NCBI GenBank assembly: GCA_026707745.1
Contig: JAPOWG010000055.1
Location: forward strand, 1-41,166
Direction of reading: 5' to 3'
Length of the DNA: 41,166 bases
Origin: Chloroflexota bacterium
GTDB lineage: Bacteria > Chloroflexota > Anaerolineae > Aggregatilineales > Phototrophicaceae
Below are positions 16,863 to 24,402 of the stretch, one piece after another. The notes under the pieces are model-generated. The model was not told the origin of the DNA and searched no databases. It saw only the letters and a list, made by a program, of their open reading frames with translations. Position 1 is the first letter of the stretch. Every line of letters starts with the position of its first letter. Both the position numbers and the translations under genes were made by a program.

Positions 16863-18617
16863 TTATCCATCGCGACCAGCGCGACCGGGCCTATGCTTCG
16901 GGCAACTGTGGCGCAGGTCGGACAAGCGGTAGATCGCGGAGAAATCGTCTTGGTAACTGGCATGGGCATATAAGAAACTGTCAGCAACATATGGAGAATT
17001 CCAAAGCTTGCGATGCATGACGACATGGCTGAACCCGTCCCGCGCCAGCGCGTCTATCGCAGCCAAATACTGGCTCTCATTCTGGGGTTGGCATTGAATG
17101 CTTTCACTGGCTATCCATGTCCCTAGCAAGAGGTTGCTGTTGATATATGAATAGGCGGCGGGCGGCGTACGGTCAGCGACCCCTTCCGCATGTGGATAAG
17201 CCGACAAGGTCTGGTAAAAGTCGAAAAGCTTGGCATTGACGCGTCCCATCGGCACGTGGATGAGTCGTATGGAATCCTGCTCGTCTTCTTGCGCCAGCCA
17301 ATCGAGGAAAGCAAGTTGTTGATCGCTAAGGAACAAATCGTCTCGCGCGACATAATACTCGCAGGCGGTGGCAAGAATAGCGAGAACAATGAAGAAGAAA
17401 CGCAAGCGCTTCGACAAGGAGCGCAGGAGCGCCAGCAGGCCGTAGCAAGATAGAACCGCCAACGGAATCAGCGCGCCGCAATAAAAGTAGTCAGGCGAAT
17501 AAATGGCGGTAAATATAGAAGGAATCAAGTTGTCCAGTATTTGTTTGGGTAATACGATGGCGTCGTAGCGCTGCCCGTTAATGGTAAGCGCGGTACCGAG
17601 CCGCAGAACAAGAAATGGGATCATCAGGTAGAGCCAGAGGAGCATTTTGCGCCGGTAGGCTGAGCGTGTAAATCCAAATATGATGAGCGCGAGCGGAATG
17701 TAGCCAAGATACGAAGTGTTGTGGCGAGGGTATATCTCTAACCCAAAAAACTCCCTGAATAATGGCGTGGTGAAAGGATGATCCAGATTGACGAAGTACT
17801 GCATCAGATCGTTGTTGAATTCCTCGCCACGAGGTTTTGCAAGCGCATGTTTGAGGGAATCGGAATCGCGCAGCATGGGGTAAACCCGAAGCATGCCAAT
17901 CGACCCGGCAATCACGAGTAGCACAATCACTTGGTACCAGAAATCCCTATGACGCCAGCGCAGCAGAGCAAAGTATAAAATAAACAAGCCGAGAGCAATG
18001 AGAAGACAAACGTAGGTATAGATGCCGATGAAAGCTGTCGCGCCAGCCAAAAATCCGGACAGCGCTGCCAGGGACCAGCGCTTTTCCCTTACGGCTCTGT
18101 GAAAGAAATACAGCGTGAGCGGTATTGTGGCGATAATTGACACATCAGGCTGGGAAGGCCGCCCGATGACGTAGCCGCTGCAGCCGAAGATGACCGCGCC
18201 GAAGAGGCCAAGCCACTTATGCCTGAACAGATATAGCAGATAGACGTAAGCCGAAAGCGCGGCGCTAAAAACGAAGAACAAAAAAGTAAGGTTATATGCC
18301 TTGTCCACCGGCATGAAACTTTCCAAGACGCCGGCTACCAATATATGGGGGATGGAGAAGGTATGATAGGCCAGCGAGACGCCTTCGGGGTAAAACATCA
18401 AGTCAGTGTATAGAAACTCCGCTTGTCCAGCCACAAGCAGCTTACCATACCAGATGTTCCATATTTTTGACCAAACGTCCTGAACCTGGGTCGGCAGCCA
18501 GAAGACTTCGGCGTCAAATACGTAGAGGATCGTCGGATATGTCATCACGACGATTAGCGCCGGTACAAGCACCAGGAAGTGCAGGTGGCCGCGCAAAACG
18601 CTGAGCAATCGGGACAT
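16863..18617 (-). CDS. GT-C-like membrane protein, array member 1, C-terminally truncated
   Basis: Start ATG at 18617 (MSRLLSVLRGH). The 584 residues align with the first 70% of array member 2: the FWLPTQVQDVWSKIWNIWY loop, DLMFYPEGVSL, the helices, and the soluble motif IHVPMGRVNAKLFDFYQ. The frame ends just after the shared SDLRHSC segment with a short unrelated tail (KHRPGRAGRDG), about 250 residues short of its paralogues. The missing strand-rich domain is not found in the 241 bases downstream, so this looks like a deletion rather than a simple frameshift. The remaining part contains all predicted helices and the acidic loop, so it could still be active, but a decaying pseudogene is equally possible. 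Confidence 0.75.
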   Translation of the reverse strand: MSRLLSVLRGHLHFLVLVPALIVVMTYPTILYVFDAEVFWLPTQVQDVWSKIWNIWYGKLLVAGQAEFLYTDLMFYPEGVSLAYHTFSIPHILVAGVLESFMPVDKAYNLTFLFFVFSAALSAYVYLLYLFRHKWLGLFGAVIFGCSGYVIGRPSQPDVSIIATIPLTLYFFHRAVREKRWSLAALSGFLAGATAFIGIYTYVCLLIALGLFILYFALLRWRHRDFWYQVIVLLVIAGSIGMLRVYPMLRDSDSLKHALAKPRGEEFNNDLMQYFVNLDHPFTTPLFREFFGLEIYPRHNTSYLGYIPLALIIFGFTRSAYRRKMLLWLYLMIPFLVLRLGTALTINGQRYDAIVLPKQILDNLIPSIFTAIYSPDYFYCGALIPLAVLSCYGLLALLRSLSKRLRFFFIVLAILATACEYYVARDDLFLSDQQLAFLDWLAQEDEQDSIRLIHVPMGRVNAKLFDFYQTLSAYPHAEGVADRTPPAAYSYINSNLLLGTWIASESIQCQPQNESQYLAAIDALARDGFSHVVMHRKLWNSPYVADSFLYAHASYQDDFSAIYRLSDLRHSCPKHRPGRAGRDG

Positions 18618-18654
18618 GGCCGTATCTGCCCCTCAGTAGCCGGATGCTGCTTGG

Positions 18655-18682
18655 ATTCTAGCGCCAGGGAGGCAATCCGCAA
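18655..18682 (-). promoter_or_regulatory. Possible promoter of the GT-C array
   Basis: On the minus strand TTGCGG (18682 to 18677), 16 bases, TAGAAT (18660 to 18655), 38 bases before the ATG of the first array gene. The -10 box is good and the -35 box weak. Confidence 0.4.
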
Positions 18683-18829
18683 TACTGAAGCTGTTGCCGA
18701 AAGGGAGCGGGATACAGGACAAGTGGCGTACGCTAACCCAGGACTGGCCGTTACGCTATTTCTTTCAACATGTCGCCAGAGTCGCCGGAGACGCGGGCCC
18801 GGTCATCAGTCGGTGGCAAGCGGCATGAT

Positions 18830-19345
18830 TTACCAGGTCTCCCAATGAACAACCTCGTCGAAGATCCTTCTGCCGCCAGCCCGCAGGGGTTGCTCGGCTG
18901 CGGCTGTATCGGCCGGATAACCGAAGGAAATCACCAGCCGCGTTTGGTAGCCATCGGGAATCCGCAGCAGAGCGCGCGCATCGTCTGGTTGGTAGATGGT
19001 GCCAAGGCAAGAGCCAATACCGATCTCGGTAGCCGCCAGCTGCATATAGGCAGCGCTTTGCCCGGAATCGAAAAAGTGCCACAAGGTTCGTTCGTTCTGC
19101 GTCGGCACGACTATCACGATACAGAGAGCGGCGCCGGCAACGTGCCCCATGCCCGCGCCAAGCTGCGCCAGCTTTCCCAGGCGGTCCCTATCCTGAACAG
19201 CAATGAAATGCCAGGGTTGGCTGTTCTTTGAGCTTTGGGAACGCCTGCCCGCTTGCAAGATCCGTTCCACCTCCGCGGGTTTCAGCGTTTCCGCAGTAAA
19301 TTCGCGGATGGCTCGTTTGTTTTGAATCGCGTCCCAAACCTGCAT
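18830..19345 (-). CDS. Nitroreductase family protein
   Basis: A 171-residue FMN-dependent oxidoreductase of the nitroreductase superfamily, which reduces nitro groups, quinones or flavins with NAD(P)H as a cytosolic dimer. It opens with the family signature NKRAIREFT, followed by RRSQSSKNSQPWHFIAV, where the Arg, Ser and Asn residues contact FMN phosphate and ring. IGSCLGTIY and the C-terminal RLVISFGYP segment are also typical. The start at 19345 has a good GGAGAG site. It lies 55 bases downstream of the small gene at 19401-19631 on the same strand, so the two may be co-transcribed. The length is at the short end for the family but the domain appears complete. The substrate is unknown. Confidence 0.88.
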   Translation of the reverse strand: MQVWDAIQNKRAIREFTAETLKPAEVERILQAGRRSQSSKNSQPWHFIAVQDRDRLGKLAQLGAGMGHVAGAALCIVIVVPTQNERTLWHFFDSGQSAAYMQLAATEIGIGSCLGTIYQPDDARALLRIPDGYQTRLVISFGYPADTAAAEQPLRAGGRRIFDEVVHWETW

Positions 19346-19400
19346 AAGATATCTCTCCAGATTATGTTAAGGGCATGGGGCTAGGCGCGGCCTCCCCGGG

Positions 19401-19631
19401 TCAATCATCCGCTTTAGGCATTATGCCCAGCTCGGTGACATGGACCTTGCCATAGGATTTCATTTCGTTGCGAAGCATATCGTTCAATTCCGCCTCGTAG
19501 GCAATCTGCGCTTCGATATCGGCTTCCATCGCGAATTCGATCATGACTTCGGCAACGGACTTCTTCACGGTGCGCTTGATGATCTCTTCCAGCTCGTCAA
19601 CAGTCAGTTCCGTGATTTTACGATCGTCCAT
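19401..19631 (-). CDS. Small acidic protein of unknown function
   Basis: A 76-residue protein, mostly charged helix: MDDRKITELTVDELEEIIKR, a basic stretch (TVKKSV), then an acidic helix with EADIEAQIAYEAELND. No signal peptide or membrane segment is visible. The shape resembles small antitoxin-like or adaptor proteins, but no toxin gene is adjacent (a toxin would be expected within a few bases). The ribosome binding site is weak. It precedes the nitroreductase gene on the same strand. I do not recognise the family. Confidence 0.6.
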   Translation of the reverse strand: MDDRKITELTVDELEEIIKRTVKKSVAEVMIEFAMEADIEAQIAYEAELNDMLRNEMKSYGKVHVTELGIMPKADD

Positions 19632-20163
19632 CTTGGTTGGGCAGCGCAGCCAACAGTTTGGCTGGCTTGCCGGACTCCTTTCAGATTAAATGATCACGCT
19701 CACGAAAACTAAATCCACAACTTGCGGGTGTAATCCTGCGCGTCTTCGCACCGCATTTCGGCGCGTTCCCCATAACTTAATTGTAACGGTGTTTGACTCA
19801 TAATGCACTTGGCTCGCAGGAAGACTTAACGTGATAGTGAAGGCGCATGAACCCGCGCTATTCCATAGCCTCTTATACGCAGCCCAAGCAGTGATGTCGC
19901 AGACTTTGTACGCATTGCACAAAGGGCGTCCCCCCAAACCGCCGACGTAGCGCCGGGCCAGCGTCCCATAGCGGTGTCAAAGGCAAGCCAGAGCCGCAGG
20001 GCGCGCGATCGGCGAAAAGACTCCAGGAACGTCGCGCTCACGCAAAATAGCAAGTCCGCTGGTCGCATGAGCGCCGCAGTTTACATAAACAGTATAGACT
20101 TGTGGATCGCCCTGGACTGTGTGACACTTTCTGCGTTCTCGACGTCTAGTGGCGGGACGCCTT
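19632..20163. other. Intergenic region upstream of the permease
   Basis: About 530 bases between divergent genes. Its right half contains the 81-bp element that recurs before the cyclopropane synthase gene. The rest has no convincing gene; short frames on both strands lack start signals. Confidence 0.55.
20012..20092 (+). repeat. 81-bp conserved leader element, copy A
   Basis: Matches 32871-32951 at 67 of 81 positions without gaps. Shared landmarks are GCGAAAAG, CGCAAAATAG, GTCGCATGAGCG and GCAGTTTAC.TAAACAG. It ends in the dyad GTTTA-CA-TAAAC. It sits 71 bases before the permease start, on the sense side. Confidence 0.8.
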
Positions 20164-20892
20164 ATGCCGCTGATCTTGGCCGGTCTCATATTGCTCTTTG
20201 GCAGCTTTGTGCAAGGAGCGATCGGTTTCGCGCTCGGTATGATCGCCGTGCCTCTACTGGTTGATGCGGGCTATAGCTTGTCGCAAGCTGTGGCGCTAAC
20301 AACCTTGGCGATTGGCATACAGGTGGTGGCGGGCGCCTGGCAATTGCGGGATCATATCCCTTGGTCGGATGTGAAGTTGGCGGCCGTCGTGCGTTACGCG
20401 ACTGTACCCATCGGCATTACACTGCTGCTGCTTGCTGAGGATGTAAATGGCTCGGATGTCAAGCCGCTCGTCGGCATTGGCGTAATGATCGGCGTCGTCA
20501 TCCGTTTGGTCGCGCCACATCAATTGAAGCGAGATGTACCCCGGTCCTTATCCGTCGCCGCTTTTGCAATCAGCGGCGTCTTGCAAGGCTTGGTCGCTAT
20601 GGGAGGGCCGCCGCTGGTTCTATGGATGACGACGCGTAACTTCCGCGCACGGCAGGCGCGGGCCTTCACCATGACATTGTTTTTGCTAAATGCGCCCATA
20701 CAAGTGCTGATTCTGCTCTTCTTGTCCCGTACAATGAGCGTTGACGTAGTCGCGACCGCGCTGCTGCTTTCACCGCTGATTTATCTTGGCACGACGATCG
20801 GTGTTCGCGCGGGCAATCATATTAGCAAGCTCCTGCTCAATCGTCTGGCGCTGGCGGTGCTGGTTGTGATCGCCTTCAACGCGATTTTCTGA
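20164..20892 (+). CDS. TauE/SafE-type membrane permease
   Basis: A 242-residue integral membrane protein of the TauE/SafE (DUF81) family, used to export or import organosulfur compounds, sulfite or small organic anions. It opens with LILLFGSFVQGAIGFALGM, the usual first-repeat signature, and carries the second repeat motif FAISGVLQGLVAMGGPPLVLW, followed by several more helices. I take ATG 20164 as the start; a GTG at 20149 is in frame. The stop overlaps the start of the following decarboxylase (TGATG), so the two are translationally coupled, hinting that the permease moves the decarboxylase's substrate or amine product. The 81-bp leader element upstream is shared with the cyclopropane synthase gene. 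Confidence 0.85.
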   Translation: MPLILAGLILLFGSFVQGAIGFALGMIAVPLLVDAGYSLSQAVALTTLAIGIQVVAGAWQLRDHIPWSDVKLAAVVRYATVPIGITLLLLAEDVNGSDVKPLVGIGVMIGVVIRLVAPHQLKRDVPRSLSVAAFAISGVLQGLVAMGGPPLVLWMTTRNFRARQARAFTMTLFLLNAPIQVLILLFLSRTMSVDVVATALLLSPLIYLGTTIGVRAGNHISKLLLNRLALAVLVVIAFNAIF

Positions 20893-22367
20893 TGGGAACT
20901 GACATCGGTATGAGCAAATCATCACCAAGAAGCTCTTTACAGTTTGACGGCGACGAGATGCGGAAATTTGGCTATCACGTTATTGATACGCTGGTCGATT
21001 ATTACGCGGGCCGCGCCGAGAGACCGGTGGCGGAAAAGCTGGATTATGACGCGCTGGATGCGATTCTAAGCGAGCCAATGCCGCGGGAAGGTTCGCCCTG
21101 GCGGGATGTCCTGGAGCAATTCGAGCAGCAAGTCGTGGACACAACAAATCATGTGGATCATCCGCGTTTCTTTGCCTACATCCCGCTCGCCAACAATTTC
21201 GTCAGCGTGATGGCGGATGCGCTGGCTGCCGGTTATAACGTTTTCAATGCGGTCTGGCTGCAAGGACCGGGCGCAGCCCAGATCGAGCGGCTGACGGTGG
21301 GTTGGCTGCGACAGATTTTCGGCTTTCCCCCGGAAGCCAGCGGTACCTTTGTCAGCGGCGGTTCGGTCGCAAATCTGACTGCGCTGGCGGTGGCGCGGCA
21401 TATTCAACTGGGCGGCGAAATGCAAGGGGCAGTTGCCTATTGTTCCGATCAAATTCATTTCGCCATCTCCCGTGGCCTGCGCGTGCTGGGCTTTGCGCCG
21501 GAGCAACTGCGCATGATCCCAAGCGATGAAAATTACCGGCTCTCGCTGCCGATGTTGAAGGAAGCGATTGCGGCCGATCGGGCGCTGGGCAGGCGGCCCT
21601 TCTGCGTCGTCGCCACCGCTGGCACCACGAATACGGGAGCCGTCGATCCTTTGAACGCGCTGTCGGATCTTTGCCAGCAAGAAAGTCTTTGGCTCCATGT
21701 CGATGGCGCTTATGGCGCGCCGGCCATGCTGACCGAAAAAGGCAAATGCGCTCTGAAAGGGCTAGAGCGTGCCGATTCGCTGGCATTGGACGCGCACAAG
21801 TGGCTGTTTCAACCGATCGAGTGCGGCGTGGTGCTGGTGCGGGAGCGGCGCTGGCTTGCCGAGACCTTCAAGGAACAGCCGGAATACTTGAAAGACGTCG
21901 AGCAGGCGAGCGAAGAAATCAACTTCATGTACCAAGGCATACAACTGACGCGACAGTTCCGCGCCTTAAAGTTGTGGATGAGCTTCAAGGTCTTCGGACT
22001 GGATGCCATCAGCGATGCGATCGCGGTTGGATTTGAAAATGCGGAACTGGCCGAGCGGCTACTTCGTCAAGCCGGCTGCTGGGAGATTGTCACGCCGGCG
22101 CAAATGGCCATCGTCACGTTTCGTTATAAGCCGGGGAACCGCGATGAAAGGCTGGCAAACCGCGTAACACACGATCTTGTAGGACGCCTGCTGGACGACG
22201 GATTCGCTTTCGCCTCCGGCACGCAACTGCGCGACAAGACGGTGATGCGGATGTGTACGAACAATCCGCGCACAAGCGCATCCGATTTGCAACTGACCAT
22301 TCAGCTCATGGGGCGGCTGGCGGCGGAGTTGGAAGTTCGGCTTAGAAGCAGGCCAGCAGCGGACTAA
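20892..22367 (+). CDS. PLP-dependent group II amino acid decarboxylase, copy 1
   Basis: A 491-residue enzyme of the aromatic L-amino acid decarboxylase type (group II). Landmarks are DHPRFFAYIP near the N-terminus, the FVSGGSVANL phosphate-binding loop, HVDGAYGAP with the PLP-contacting Asp, and K303 in LDAHKWLFQP as the Schiff-base lysine. It is expected to convert an aromatic or related L-amino acid to its amine in the cytosol. Its ATG overlaps the permease stop; a second in-frame ATG at 20910 is possible. A paralogue of nearly the same length follows 450 bases downstream. The substrate cannot be assigned, and tryptophan, phenylalanine, tyrosine or DOPA are all candidates. Confidence 0.92.
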   Translation: MGTDIGMSKSSPRSSLQFDGDEMRKFGYHVIDTLVDYYAGRAERPVAEKLDYDALDAILSEPMPREGSPWRDVLEQFEQQVVDTTNHVDHPRFFAYIPLANNFVSVMADALAAGYNVFNAVWLQGPGAAQIERLTVGWLRQIFGFPPEASGTFVSGGSVANLTALAVARHIQLGGEMQGAVAYCSDQIHFAISRGLRVLGFAPEQLRMIPSDENYRLSLPMLKEAIAADRALGRRPFCVVATAGTTNTGAVDPLNALSDLCQQESLWLHVDGAYGAPAMLTEKGKCALKGLERADSLALDAHKWLFQPIECGVVLVRERRWLAETFKEQPEYLKDVEQASEEINFMYQGIQLTRQFRALKLWMSFKVFGLDAISDAIAVGFENAELAERLLRQAGCWEIVTPAQMAIVTFRYKPGNRDERLANRVTHDLVGRLLDDGFAFASGTQLRDKTVMRMCTNNPRTSASDLQLTIQLMGRLAAELEVRLRSRPAAD

Positions 22368-22819
22368 TGGGCTGCGCGCTAGGTTAATCGCTTCAGTTTA
22401 TTCTGTTTACTACAAAGGCACGAAGGGCAGAGAGTTTAAGTTCTTATAGGGCAAAGCTCCTCAAAATCTGCTCCAATAAGTAAAAACAGGAACTTTGACC
22501 CGTCACCGATCTGATTTGCAGCAACAATTGAGCCTGTTTTATCAATAGGAATCGCTTTCTCTGTGCGCTGTGCGTTCTCTGTCGTCAATCTTTAGTTTGA
22601 TCTTACATCGTTCTCGTGACACCATATTAAAGCGATTGCCCTGTTCATGGGCCTGCAACAAGTTGTCACTCACCGCGTAAACAGCTAAAATGCAATTGTC
22701 GTTCATACATATGCTTCGCTGCGCAGTATCTAGAACATCTATTCATAATGAGGATCGCACAAATAGCTCTTTTCTTACAATCGGACTCCCTGCAATCGAG
22801 GCAATTAAAAGGATATGAC
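22368..22819. other. AT-richer intergenic between decarboxylases
   Basis: About 450 bases, less GC-rich than the flanking genes, without a supportable gene. It probably contains the promoter of the second decarboxylase (TATTCATAAT lies around 22739-22748), but no clear -35 is visible. Confidence 0.5.
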
Positions 22820-24280
22820 ATGCGCCATCCAAACCCCCGAGACCAGTTGAAGCTTGGCGCTGATGAAATGCGCGAAATGGGTTACCGCATCATCGATATG
22901 CTGGTGGATTACAATGGGGCGCAAGCGCAATTCCCGGTGACGCGAGCACTTGATCACGCGACATTCGAGGAAATCTTGGACGAGCCAATTCCGGAGGCCG
23001 GGTCTGATTGGCGGGACGTATTGGAACAGTTCGAGCGACAGGTGCTGACGACCATCGACCACCTAGATCATCCGCGCTTCTTCGCCTATATCCCATCCTC
23101 GAGCAACTTCGTCGGCGCCATGGCGGATACCTTGGCTTCCGGCTACAACATTTTCAACGCGCTATATCCGCTCGGGACGGGCGCGGCGGTAGTCGAAAGG
23201 CTGGCCATCAGTTGGCTGCGCAAGCTTTGCGGTATGCCGGAAGAGGCGGGCGGCTTGTTTGTAAGCGGGGGCTCAATGGCGAATTTGTCTGGTTTGGCGG
23301 TGGCGCGGCAGATCCAGCTGGGGGGCGATATGCGCGATGCCGTCATTTACTGTTCAGATCAGGCTCACTTCGTCATCTCGCGCGGATTGCGCATCCTCGG
23401 TTTTGCGCCGGAACAACTGCGCGAAATCCCCGCCGACGACGATTTCCGGCTTCCGCTGGCAGATCTCGAGCGGGCAATAGCGGAGGATAGAGCAGCGGGC
23501 AAAGTCCCGTTTTGCATAGCAGCGACAGCGGGTACGACCAACTCGGGCGCGGTGGACCCATTGAATGACTTGGCGGATCTATGCGAGCGGGAAGATCTAT
23601 GGCTGCATGTGGATGGCGCTTATGGCGCCTCTGCCTGCTTGACCGAGCATAGAAGGCTGGAGTTGGCCGGCATTGAACGCGTACATTCATTGACCTGGGA
23701 CGCACATAAATGGATGTTCCAACCGGTCGAGTGCAGCGCTCTGCTGGTACGCGATCGTCATTGGCTAAGCGAAACGTTTAAGGAGACGGCGCATTTCCTC
23801 ACTGATGCCGAAGGGCATAGTAAAGAAGAGGCGGGCGAAGAACTAAACTTCATGTATCAAGGCATTCAATTGACCCGATATTTTCGCGCCTTGAAATTCT
23901 GGATGAGCCTTAAAGTTTTTGGCCTTGTAGCCATGCGTCAGGCGATTGAACGAGGATTTGAATTAGCTGAATTGGCGGAATCGCTCTTGCGAGATTCGGG
24001 CCACTGGGAGATCGTCACGCCGGCGCAAATGGCAATTGTGACCTTTCGTTACAAGCCGCGCGACAGCGACGACGGGCTGGCCAATGCGGTGACATATCAG
24101 TTAAGCGGCGCCATGGCAGCGAACGGGTTCGCCTTCGCTTCGACCACCAAGCTGGGCGAGAAAACTGTCATGCGCCTGGTCACGAATAATCCGCGAACCA
24201 CGCCCTCTGATTTGCGACAGACGGTTCTGATGATGGGCCGACTGGCGGCGGAACTGGAGACACAGCTTAAACCCCAATAG
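22820..24280 (+). CDS. PLP-dependent group II amino acid decarboxylase, copy 2
   Basis: A 486-residue paralogue of the preceding enzyme. It starts at 22820 (MRHPNPRD) behind AAAAGGAT; an upstream in-frame ATG at 22748 has no ribosome binding site. It has the same landmarks: DHPRFFAYIP, FVSGGSMANL, HVDGAYGAS and Schiff-base K297 in WDAHKWMFQP. It differs from copy 1 in a six-residue insertion (about 333-345, rich in Glu) before EELNFMYQGIQLTR. By eye more than half of the residues match, indicating an old tandem duplication with retained catalytic residues, so the two may act on different amino acids. It has its own upstream region rather than being coupled. Confidence 0.92.
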   Translation: MRHPNPRDQLKLGADEMREMGYRIIDMLVDYNGAQAQFPVTRALDHATFEEILDEPIPEAGSDWRDVLEQFERQVLTTIDHLDHPRFFAYIPSSSNFVGAMADTLASGYNIFNALYPLGTGAAVVERLAISWLRKLCGMPEEAGGLFVSGGSMANLSGLAVARQIQLGGDMRDAVIYCSDQAHFVISRGLRILGFAPEQLREIPADDDFRLPLADLERAIAEDRAAGKVPFCIAATAGTTNSGAVDPLNDLADLCEREDLWLHVDGAYGASACLTEHRRLELAGIERVHSLTWDAHKWMFQPVECSALLVRDRHWLSETFKETAHFLTDAEGHSKEEAGEELNFMYQGIQLTRYFRALKFWMSLKVFGLVAMRQAIERGFELAELAESLLRDSGHWEIVTPAQMAIVTFRYKPRDSDDGLANAVTYQLSGAMAANGFAFASTTKLGEKTVMRLVTNNPRTTPSDLRQTVLMMGRLAAELETQLKPQ

Positions 24281-24321
24281 GCAATCAGTAAAAGCGCGTC
24301 TCCCACATCACTTGTACAGGC

Positions 24322-24349
24322 TGTACAGACAAACCTGAGTTGCTAAAAT
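24322..24349 (+). promoter_or_regulatory. Possible promoter of the Kef-type antiporter
   Basis: TGTACA (24322-24327), 16 bases, TAAAAT (24344-24349). A second TGTACA lies 9 bases further upstream, so this is a pair of 6-bp palindromes that could be an operator. Confidence 0.35.
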
Positions 24350-24402
24350 ACGCGGGCTATCTATTCGGTAGCGATGGATTGACCTGATACGAAGGACCAT
24401 TC

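Noticed and set aside
20000..20092. Peptide similarity between the two 81-bp elements
   Set aside because: The similar reading frames reflect DNA similarity; mismatches include changes that would be non-conservative, and no start codon or ribosome binding site fits. Treated as a DNA or RNA element.
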